Source: Pelobates cultripes
Taxonomy: Eukaryota; Chordata; Amphibia; Anura; Pelobatidae
DNA: 64,000 nucleotides
Assembly: GCA_933207985.1 (NCBI GenBank)
Contig: OW240913.1
Location: 324,208,512-324,272,511, forward strand
Direction: 5' to 3'
A program made the translations under genes and the position numbers. A model generated the notes under the pieces. The model worked only from the letters and a program-made list of their open reading frames with translations. It had not been told where the DNA came from and made no database searches. Below are positions 24,201 to 36,200 of the stretch, piece after piece (within the stretch, counting starts at the first letter, position 1; each line of letters opens with the position of its first letter).

Positions 24201-27200
24201 GCGTGCGCGGTCGCATTCGGAGCTGAGAGGCTGAGGGATCCTCAGCGCCAAGGGAGTCCGGCGCTGGAGAAAGGTAAGTGCTGAAGACACACACACTCTC
24301 ACTTACAGACGCATACACACTAGCTAACAGACACACATTTACTGACAGAGACACAGTCAGCGACAGACATACATACACACTCACTTACAAAACATACACT
24401 CTCATTGACAAACACACACTCACTAACAGACATCAAACAGACTCACTAACACACACACACACTCAGTAAGACACACACAGTAACACACTCACTGACACTC
24501 ACTAGCAGACACACACACTAACAGTCACACTCACTCTAACACTCACACTAACACTCACTAGCAGACACACACTAACACTCACACACACTAACACTAACTC
24601 TCACTAGCAGACACACACTCTAACACTCACTCTAACACTCACACACTAACACATGTTTTTTTTTAAATGTAATTCCCCCAGCCTCCTTAACTTTTGGAGT
24701 GCTGGGGGGATTCCCTGGGGTCCAGTGGTGCTGCTGGGCTCCTGGGCGGGTGGCCGGTCGGGCAGGCGGGCGCGCAAGGGAGCACTCAGTGCTTCTTCTT
24801 CAGCTCCCTCGCGCGCCGCGTAGGGATGCCGGCGCCGGAAGATGACGTCATCTTCCGGCTCCGGTATCAGTGCGGTGCACGAGGGAGCTGAAGAGGAAGC
24901 ACTGAGTGCTTGCCGGGTGTCAGCAGGGCCAGCCTCGGGGGCCCTGGGGTGGTCGGCTCCTGGGCCCCCCAGGGGAAGAGGCTGGCCCAGTGGCACACAA
25001 TGGGTCGCAGGGGCGGCCGGGCCCCCAGGTGGGCCGGGCCCGGTCGCAGCCGCGACCCCTGCGACCCTGGTATGTATGCCACTGCATATATAGCAGGTCC
25101 CTTGAGGCCCGGAAACCCCCTGTCCTGCTTTCATACCTCCCAAATTAGGGAATTATGCTTAGGGGATATGCTTCTATCCCTTACATGTGAAGTAGATGCA
25201 AAAATAAAAACAATGGCATAAATGAATCACATTTAAATGTAATGGTAAAAGTAGCAAGGCTGTAACTAGAGTTGATTTGGAGATTTTTTTCAGATCATTC
25301 ATTTTACCTAATTCTTGCCATTTATAATTACTTTGCAAAAAGAAACAAAACAGAGTTTAGTAAAAAACTTGTCCATGTCATTCTCTGATTCACAACAAAT
25401 GTAATGGTGATAAAGTGAATTTGTCTTCTTCCACTTGTGCCAGTCACTTGCCCCCTCATATGACATAATGTTGAAAAAGCCCACTTCAAGTGATACTTAC
25501 TTTCACAAGTCTTTAGTGACTCCTTCAGAATTGTATTCTCCTCTCTCAAGGACCTATTTATATCTCTGAGAAGTTCTGTTTCTTTTTCTAATTTCAACAA
25601 CTTCAGGTAGAGCTCTGAAACTTGACTGTTTTGACTGTTTGAATCCTGAAAGATACAAATAGCATCAATATTTAATCTTTTTTGAGATATTACATTTGTT
25701 TTATTCTTTTTTTTTCTTTTCAATACATTTAACCCCTTAAGGACCAAGCTTCTGAAATAAAAGGGAATCATGACATGTCACACATATCATGTGTCCTTAA
25801 GGGGTTAAAGAAAATTAAAGAAACACTCTAGGTAGGTACCATAATCACTACAGTGCCCTGGAGCACTCTTAAAGCATGAATGTAAGCTTATTGAGCAGGG
25901 CCCTCCACCCCCTCTGTTCCTGTACGTCCAGTTGTCTGGTTACAATTACATGTCTGTTAGTCCACCCATTGTACAGCGCTGCAGAATCTGATGGCGCTAT
26001 ATAAATAATAAAATAATAATAATGTAGGGCCGCCATCAGGCTGGTACAGGCCGTATTGTGTTATGGGATATATCAGATATATCTCCCCCTTCTTAAACCG
26101 CATTGACCAACCTCATCATGGTGTGTCCTTTATCACATGGGAGCCTGCTCACCTTCCTTGGGGTTGGAAGCATTAGAAGATGTGATATACTTGAGATCAT
26201 GGGGAATATAGTATTTTGTTATGACAACAATGCCAACCTGTGTCTGGCATTGTTCATCTCTGCATGTGTGTCTAAGTACTTAGTGATGTACTTTGGCTGA
26301 TGTGGGGGTTAAATGGTCATGTTTGAGGGCCATATCCTAAAATAAATGCTTATATAAATAGCCACGTTGGCCTTACTACTCTCCTGACCAGAAGAGGTGT
26401 TCACTAGCTGACAGCAAAAAGTTTTCAATAAAAGAACCTTAGCAACCCACATAATTAAAACTTACAGCTCTGGTTCCTAAAAAAACATCTATGAGATACG
26501 GTCATTTTTTTGAATGACTTATGGGGTTTCATTCCCCCTTTTCCATTATTTTATTGTATTGTTTCTAAGCTTCAGTTTCCCTGTATTGGGGCCTGATGTA
26601 GCTCTTCTTTCTGTAAAATCAGAAAACCTATCTATTACTTCCACATTTGTCATGTTCAAATGCTTTCTTTTTGTAAACTGCAACATTTATCGTATACAAA
26701 GAATAATAATAATAAAAAAAAAAAATATTATAAGTGTTTTAACTTAACCCATTGTGCAAAAATAATGAACCCATTACGGCATCTTAAACATCATGTTTCT
26801 GTCTAACAACTAAGACACATGGAGCTGACTACACAACAGTGCACTTTATTACTCGTGGCTATATATGTCTCACAAACCTAAAACATAAAGGGCTAAATAT
26901 TTGCTTACAACCAAAGCCGAAGCAGAGAGTAATGTTTTCATGCTGTCAATTAAAATCCGCCCTTCGCTTGCAGTGCCGTTGTCTGGCTGTGTCCAGTCAT
27001 GCTCCAAACATCCTTCTGGAATACAAAGTTGTAAATCACTATTTTGGTTTTATTCAAATACATAGTGACAATTTAAACACTAATACTACCACTATTCATT
27101 TTAATGGCTGTGGTGCAAGGAGTCTGTCAGGGTTATTTACTAAAGTGGGAATTCACTCAAAGTAAGTTTCAAATTTAAGGCATGAATAGCTGAACTGAAA

Positions 27201-30200
27201 CAATAGCTGATTCAGAGAATGTTTCCATTTTGGCTAGTTTACCTTACATTTTAAATTCACTGGGGACAAGGACTGATGGCCTTTTTTTACGTTAGGGGCC
27301 CATCAGACTAGCAGCCAGGTCTGGACCCCAGGGATGCCACCCTCCTGCATCCAAAAGGTTTGGAAATAAATTCCTGCACCAGGGAATTCTCTACATTAGT
27401 TCTATCATTAAATGCCATTTACAATCTCCCTGCAGAGTGCAGAAATAGTGTGACACAGTGTATGAAGTATGTAAATGCATATGAAGTGTAATGTGTTTTG
27501 TCCCTTAACCCAACTCTTAGCCAAGTCTGGTGCCCCAGTTAGCAGAGCATTTGATTTCCCATTAGCAAATATGGTCCAGTAGATATGTCGCAGGACACTC
27601 TCTGCACACATAAATCACTTTAGCATGTGTAGCAATCAGCAGGGCTGTCTTTAATGCGGGGCAAACTGGGCTGCCCCGGACCCAGTTACTCCTGGGGGAC
27701 CCAAAGCAGCTGCCCCAAAAATAAATACATTTCCCCACCATGGGCCCAGGGTGCTAGTATTGTGGCTGCACCGAGGTCCGCACACTAAGGAGGCCCACCG
27801 GGTGATCCATACACTTAGGGCCACCTGGTGAGCATGTTTCAGCAAGGGCCCCATCGGGCTCTGTGGCCCTTTAACAGCGCGACCGGGCCATGTTCTTAAC
27901 GGCAGCATGGGAGGAAGTGATGACTGCGAGTCACTTCCTCCCACAGAGATGATGAGCAGCGCTGGAGGGAGGCTGAGCCAGGCGGCAGTGAGGTTGGTTA
28001 CTCAGCAAGGAGAGCCAGACCCCAACTCCCAAGCACACCACCCAGCATGCTGGACCCCAGGGAAGGTACCCTCTTGCAAAGGTAGGAAACTGAATTGTGG
28101 CTTTAAAAGTGTAAAGTTTGCATGTGTGTCTGTGTGTGTGTCAGTATGTCTCTGTGAGTGTCAACCAGTATGTCTGTCTCTATGTGTGTCAGTATGTCTG
28201 TCTGTGTGGGCTTCAATTTGTTTCTAGAACCCTGTCAGTAGTTTAAGACATCAGTCAGTATGTCTGTGTGTCAGTATGTCTATCTGTGTTTGTATCTGTA
28301 TGTTGTCAATATATGTGTACGTGTGTATATATATGTGTATATCTGTGTGTGTGTATCAGTGGCGGATCCGGGGGGGGGGAGCAACAGGGGCAATTGCCCC
28401 CCCAAGAGCCCATGCTCTCTCCTGCAGGGCCGGTTCTGTCCAAGCACCAGCCCTGTTAACTGCCTTCACGGACCGGAGGGGAGATCAGAGATCTCCCTCA
28501 CCAGTCCGCAGGCACATTGCTGGGCAGCCGGCAGGGAGAGAGGAGGGAGAGTAGACTCAGGAGCGCAGCCTCCAGCTCCACCGGGTCTCCTCTCGTAAGC
28601 ACGGAGCGTTGCCGCGGTTACCATGGCATCACTCCATTCTCGCGATAGTGAACTCTAGCCCGGGAGCTGCACTAGAACCGCTAGGGATTGGAAATAATAC
28701 CTCTCCTCCCTGGGCAAAGGTAAGATGGGAGGGGGGATATAAAGAATATTTTTTAAATTTAAATCTGTCCCCCTCCAACTATCCATACACTGCCCCCACA
28801 TCTCCCCATATACACACTGCCCCACCACACATAGCCCCCATATACACACTTCCCCCACTGTACCCACATACACACATTTCCCCCACATACACACACTTCT
28901 TCCACTGTACCCCCATCCACACACTTTCGAAACTGTACTCCATATACACACTTCTCCTCCATACACACACTGCTCCCACTGTACCCCCATACACACAGTG
29001 CTCCCCCACACAAACACTGCACCCTCACACACTTCTCCCCCACACACACAGTGCTCCCCCACGCAAACACTGCACCCCCATACACACACTTCCCCAACTG
29101 CACTCTCATATTGTAGCGTTACTTACCTTAACCGGGGGCCGGTCGCGGTCCTCTCTTCAAGCCGCGCGCGGTCCTGCGGCTGCACGAGCCGCGCGCGGCT
29201 CATCCGACTGCTTTAGATGGAAGGCGGGCAGTGACCGCGTGAAGCGGTCACGTGTCCCGCCTGAAACTAAGAGCGCGCCGCGAGTCTCGGGCGCGCTCTT
29301 AAAGAGACAGTGGGAGCCTAATTGCCAAAAGGCTCCCATTGGCTCCTGTCATACCACACTCCCTATACAATTACCTTTTGGGGGTGTGGAAGTGACAGGA
29401 GCCAATCACTTTCGTTTAAAAGCTATTTAAACTTACCTTTTTCCCTTAGCTCGTTGCCCTATCGTGGTTTCTGTTTCAGTTCCCTTTAGCGCTTGTGGTG
29501 TTCAGTTGTGTTTTCTCGTATTGACTTTGGCTTCGTATTCTGACTTCGTTTTCGCTTTATCCTTATCTGTACTGTTTGCCGGCTTGCTGTTTTCCGTGTA
29601 CCAGACCCCGGCTTGTCCTAGTTTACGCTGTCTCTCTGTGCCCTTGACCTCGGTTTGTTCCTGGCTCTGTCTCCTCTCATATACGTCGAGTCCGGCCATT
29701 CTAAGGTCCGGTAGACGTATCTCTCCTCTGTATTGGCTTCTGTTTAGCTGGATCCTGCGTGTAGGGGTATATTCTCGTTACACATATACACACTGCCCCC
29801 ACTACACCCTCATACACACACTGGCCCCATACACACACTACATCCCTCATACAAACACACTGCCCCTCCTTCACACAGTGCTCCTACTGCACCCTCATAC
29901 ACACGCTGTCCCACATGCACCCACTGCAGCCCTCGCACATGCACTGCCTCCCGTACACACACACACTCTGCACCCCTCACACACACTGCCTCCCATACCC
30001 ACCCTACATCCCTCAAACACTCAGTGCCTCCCCCCCCCCCACACACACACACACACATTAATAGAGGCCCTATCCCCTACTACAGCCCCTATCCTGTCAG
30101 ACCCCAGGTAAATTATCAAACTGTTCTTGAACAGTTTTACTATTTACTAATAATAATCTATGAGTGCCCCTCCCGAGATAAGGCTCTGGATCCGCCAATG

Positions 30201-33200
30201 GTGTGTATCTGTGTGTCAGTGTATATATATATATATATGTATCTGTTTGTAGTCAATGTGTGCATCTGCATGTGTGTCAGTGTGTGTAGCTGTGTGTTAG
30301 TGTTTGTATCTGCATGTGTTTCAGGTTGTGTGTCTGTAGGTGGCAGTGTGTGTATCTGTATGTGTGCATGTGTGTCAGTGTGTGAACTGTGTGTCTGCAT
30401 TTGTGTCAGGTTGTGTATCTGTAGATCTGTATGTGTTTCAGTTTGTGTATGGCAGTGCATGTGTATGTGTGCATACATATCAGCATCCAAACGCCAACAC
30501 TATACACAAATACACCCCTGCATTCAAACTTCAACAGTACATACAAACACACCTCTTTGATAAACACCAAAATTATGTATAAACATACACCTGCATTAAA
30601 AAAACAACACTGACAGTAAATGCATTAAAATGCCGTCTCCACATACAAACACACCCCTATATTCACACGAACATACTACATACACAAACATGCTTACATT
30701 TAAATACACAAACACTGTTCAGTGCTAAATACATGGGAAAATGGTAGAGCCCCAGCTGTCAAAACATTGTTGGAGATGAACGGCAGATGGGGATCTATCT
30801 TTTGGCCACCCTTGGGGGCCCCAAAAAATTAATGCACTAGAGCACTCACTACTTTATGTCCGCCTCTGCGTTGGGGTGGGGGGCTTGATTGCATGCCAGG
30901 GAAGGGGGGGAGGGAGGTGTAGCACCCAGGGGGCATATGCTGCTTTGTTTACACACACACACACACACACAAAGCTATAACCAAAATACCTTGTAGTCCC
31001 CACAAATCGATAACCAAAGCATTTTTTTGTAAATAAGTCAACAGTTCATTCGATATGTTCAGAGCAACAAACTGGATCTTGTGTTCAATAACTGGATTCA
31101 CATTTCTCCAAACTGGTTTTGTGTATAATGTTTGATGGACATCATAAAACTGATATCTAAAAAAAATAAAATAAAAAAAAAATGAAAACATATATAAAAA
31201 AAATAATAATATGTTTAAACCTTTCCATGACCAGTGATATGTAAATCCCTTGTATGTGACAGATTTGACAGTTTGTCCAGGAAAAGGATATTGCTTATAG
31301 TTCATATTAGACAAAGTGTAAAAAGAAGATTAAGAAGGGAAAGAAAATATACCACTCAAAGAAACTGAAAAGGAGGAATGTCAGAGTAAAATACACCGAA
31401 AAAGGGACATATAAAGTTGATAAACTATATTTTATATAATATTCTTTTGGCTAATGACAGTACACATTAAATTAGTATCTTATTTAGAAAAAACTGCAAT
31501 ATGTTTTTAGATTTTTAGCTCTTATATAGATTTAATTTCATCAACAGTGAAAAATGCCATAAAAATATAATCCTTACAACATAAACTGGTCCTGAGACAT
31601 CGTAACTAAGCACAAAAAACAAAACAACAAAAAACATTTTTAAAAACCCCTAAAACTAACTAAAATAATTACCCATAAAGGGGATAAATGGAGGGAATCC
31701 TAAAAATGTGAACTGTGTTTGAAATAACTATTTAGCTGTTGTAATAGTCAAGAAATAAAGAAGGGAAGAAAAGACAATAAGGTCCCACTTCCCAAATGTA
31801 TATACGACTAGGTTAAAGGCACCTCTCACAAAAGAAGTCTCATCGAGGTAGAATTGAATAGTCTAATTATTGGACTGCATGTCATATTAATCAGCATCTC
31901 CCTACAGTCAAGGATTCCAGAAATTGAAATTGCTACAGTCAGAAATAAAATTCTCAACTCTCTTGTAGAAGGAAACTGCAAGTTACACAAAATGTAGCAA
32001 ACTTCCTGCAACATAAAATTATATTCCCTGTACATACAGAAATTTATCAAAAAGTATGGAGGGGGGAGGAGGGACCTTAGAACTCAGTGGTGTCATACAC
32101 AGAGCTCCTACATACAAGGCTCATATCATATAGCTGCCTAATAAATTTTAAAAAAGTGTGCCAAAAAGTATGATTATGCCATTCCCCTCTTCCCCTCTAA
32201 AGGTAGGGGCTAAATAAAATATATATAAAATGTACTGTGGAAATTAATAGTAAAAAACAAACCTTTGCACATTATAGATATATAATTGTTGCTGCTTAGC
32301 TGCACACCGATCAAAGTGCCCAAGTGCTCAACGTATTGTACTTTTTTCTAAATCAGTTAGTAATTTAATGTATGCTGTCATGATGTCCACTGTTGAAATT
32401 GCTTTCAATGGAGACATTAGCATCAGAACTGGGCCATGAAGCAATGGAAGAAGGTTGCTTGATTTGAACCACAGCAAAGGCAGTGTTATGCTCTGGACAA
32501 TGTTCTGCTGGGAAACCTTTGGTCCTCCCATTCATGTGGATTTTACTTTGACATGTACCACCTACCTAGAGATTGTTGTAGACCACATTACCCTGATGGC
32601 AGTGGCGTTTTTCTGCAGTATAATGCACCCTGCCAAACTGTAGACAATTGTTCATTAATGGTATGAGGAACATGATAAACAGTTCAATTCTGCCCTCCAA
32701 ATACCCCAGATCTCAATCTGGTTGAGTATTTGTAGGATCTGCTGGAACAAATAATCTAATCTATGGAGGCTCCGCCTCGCAACATGCTGGATTGGTGCCA
32801 GATTATTATGCAGGCGGTTTTAATGTTGTGGCTGTGTATATATATCACAGTTAATAAAGATATTTGTGTATGGTATGGAAACCATAATAAAGAACAAAAG
32901 TGTTTCCTAATTAAGTTTAGTTTTGGAAAATTATAAAGAAGCATAAAACATTAAATGTATGTGACAAGAGGGGTAACTTATTATTTTAACTGCAATTAAA
33001 GGGACATGGCTAACACCAGGGCATGTTTGACTGCAAAATACAAGAACTTAACTACAAATTGATCACATGCTGGTACAGGACCCCGGCATGGCTACATCAC
33101 CTGGTACTGGATACTACCACTACATATTGGAGGTGTGACCTCCCCAATGTTACTGGAAGAAAATTTTTGACCCGACACTTATGGCTAAGGCCCTGATTCT

Positions 33201-36200
33201 TGCAGCAGGGTGCACGGCTGAAGTGCCAACGATAGAGAAATGGATGGCTAAAGTTGAAACAATCTGTGAAATGGAGACACTTATGGCATCTCTCAATGGG
33301 AGATATTAAAATGCCAGCAGCGGACGGACGCACTTTCTCAAAGCTCCGGCATTGATTAATAATTAAATCAATAAAAATATAAATTTAACAAAAAAAATTA
33401 ATACCTTTGCAATTCCAGAAAGCATGGGCAGGAAAAAGAAGAAACAAAAGCCCAACAAGCCCTGGATGGGGATGAATATCGGCAATATGCTCCGACAAGT
33501 GCACGAGGCGGCAAGGCCAAAGATGGCGACTACTTGGGTGAAGGTACAGAGTCCTCGTACGAGGACCCACTATATGGGGAGCCTGCTGACCTACCACTAC
33601 AGGCGCCTACACCACATACCCCACGGAGCCCAGACTCCGAGCCAGTCACGATGGGGGCACTGAAGGACCTACTCACAGGTCTCCAGAGAAATATCCAGGC
33701 TGATGTGGTCTCCCTCCGCACGGACATCACAGGTCTAGTGGGATGGCTGAGCATTCTGGAGACCTCCTCGGACAGACAGGCACAGAAGATTGCAGCATTG
33801 GAGGACCTGGTGAAAGGCCTTCAGGAACAACAGGCAAACACAGAGCAGAGGTTTGCCGCCCTGGAGGATCAGAGGTGGCGCAAGAACCTCAAGATAAGAG
33901 GCATACCAGAGGAAATCCCGGCGGCTGAACCCCCACACCTGGTGAGACGTCTGTTGGTGGCGCTGCTCACATCCAAACAAGCCAAGACCGTCAATCTGAA
34001 TGGTGTATTCCGCATCCCTAAGCCGAGGAAGGCCCCGGCGGCTGCCCCAAGAGACTTAGTAGTGCACTTTCAAAACATGAAAGATAAATCGGCGGTGATG
34101 ATGGCACTCCAGGGATCCTCTCTGTACTCCTTTGAGAACATGGGGCTCTCATTCTATGCGGAGTACAATGATGTGGAGAAAAATGTTCCAGCCATTTACC
34201 GCCCTCCTCCGAGACCGCAGTATTTGGTACTCCTGGCGGTCACCTCGGACTCTTGTAGTCACCCACGCAGGTTCCACCTACCAGATACGTGAGATGCCCG
34301 AAGCGGATGCCCTACTAGTGACACTCGGCCTCACACGGGACTGTCTAGGCCCCCCCTGATGGGGGAAGGCCCCAGCGGCAACCCACAGATGGGACCCCAC
34401 CAAAGTTACCCCATTCGTCCCCCAACGGGCGGAATCTAGTGCCTACGCAGCAACGACCACCTGAGGCTTACCATAGCCTGACTTACCCTGTGCGCATACC
34501 GAAACAGGACTACAGCTTGCTGGCCCTAACAGACCGGTATATTGTTTATTTTACATGTTAGTTTTGTTTTAAGTGCTGTCCACCCAACGCTCACCACACT
34601 CTACAAGCATTCCGTGTGAAGAAACCCCCTGTTTCCTATGTTATTTACCCATTGCATTCCCCTTTTTATCATCATTTCTGCCTATTGCATTCGGTAGATG
34701 GAACTACCGAACAAAGACCACCCCTCTGGCTCATTAAACATCAAAGTTTGGGTGAAATTGCTACCTCTGTATGTGCGGCCAGCGTTCGTCAGTCAAACGC
34801 CACGTGGCAGAGAAAACCGCGGCCATCTTTGTTCATGCGAACAAAGGCAGCGGGACCTGGTCGTGGAGTGCATGGAACTAAAAACGGACACTCGACTTCC
34901 CGAACACCGGTCCCAAACAGACGAATGCTGGAACTCCATTTACCGAATAGCTAGAAGAGCGCTATTTGGTACTTTGGTGTATTCGACAGAGGGGCACGAA
35001 CGCTGCTAAGAGCCAGAGGGATCCATTCGGTACTTTATTAGTTTTTATGCTTTTTCGAAAATGATCGTCAAAACCCACCAAATTCATGGAACTGTTTTGG
35101 GCATACAGCCCAGGGTGAGCCGGTCACAAGAGACTTCCATAAATTTTGCAAACCCCTGAACCGATCTGGGTGAAATCCGGATATGTTGGTCACCCAGATC
35201 AGGGCTATCAGGGGACATATAATTTATGGGGATACCTCCAGTATAAAGCGGTGTTCTAGATATTGGGGAAAAAGGTGATTTTTCAGCCCGGAGATAATTA
35301 AGTTACTATTTTATCAGACTGAATTATCTCCTGGGCTAGGGGAGGGAATTTTAGGTGTGTGTTAAAGTTTTACTGCCTGTGATTGGTTAATGTTTGTCCC
35401 TCCCTGAGGGCTGTCCCCTTGCATGGGGACTTGCATAAAAGCTGTGTGTACCCATTAAAGAATAGGGGATGATCTGCTAAATACAGATAGAATGGAAAAA
35501 CATGGCGTTTAACTGTGTGGGAGTGAGTAACACTATTATATTTACAATTGGCCACTCACAAAGTTTAGGATGGAAAACAGCTTTAAATATAATCCTTTCT
35601 CCAGTAATCACTGTGTTTTCTCCTCTTCACACTCCCATCAGTGGATTGGAATATATAACTCAAAAAGAGAAATATACAAAAAATGTAATGCACTTCCAGA
35701 ATGTAGTACAAAAAGAAATTTAATAACTTACATATAAGTATAAAACAAATGTCACCACTGGACATCCTACGCGTTTCATCCTAAATCTGGACTTCCTCAG
35801 GGACTCAGTGTATCAGTAACAATAAGAATATAAAAACCTTTCTGTCACGAGCGTGGGCTATAGGCCCAGCCGAGACAGTGGGGAGAGTGTGGAAGTGACA
35901 GGGTTAATGACATCAGACCCCTGGTTACCTGTTTCTAGTCCCAGCAACCACTCAATTAACCCCTGCAATCCCTTCTACACTAACCCCCTAGTACACACTT
36001 TACTGCCACCACGAAGACTTTTAACCCGGGCGTCTTAGATTACCCCACACACAGGAGAATTATAGTATCACAGTTCTACTTTTACTGATAAAACACATAT
36101 AGTTAATACTTTTTGGTAACGTGTTTACCTGAGCTTTCCTCTGGAGAGTGAAGCTCATAGAGAACAGAGACACAAGCTGATTAAACATTTAATCTGACAA

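Larger units (their letters stand above)
23357..25084. mobile_element. hAT-type non-autonomous transposon, 8-bp TSD CATATATA
   Basis: Termini CAGTGGCGTACACA and TGTATGCCACTG are flanked by the exact 8-bp repeat CATATATA at 23349-23356 and 25085-25092. Inside are two TTAA MITEs, an ACACACTCACTAACAG satellite and a GC-rich palindrome. No transposase is seen. The closest relative here is the element at 49416-50154. Confidence 0.9.
28357..30200. mobile_element. hAT-type element with TSD GTGTGTAT
   Basis: Termini CAGTGGCGGATCCGG and GGATCCGCCAATG are flanked by the 8-bp repeat GTGTGTAT at 28349-28356 and 30201-30208. The target is itself TG-rich, so the duplication is weaker evidence than usual, but satellite of the same kind continues on both sides. 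The interior has a CACACTGCCCCCA array broken by a solo LTR. Confidence 0.75.

Noticed and set aside
28609..29430. 273-codon plus-strand frame
   Set aside because: It spans the CACACTGCCCCC array and crosses the boundary of a solo LTR, so it cannot be an ancestral coding unit.
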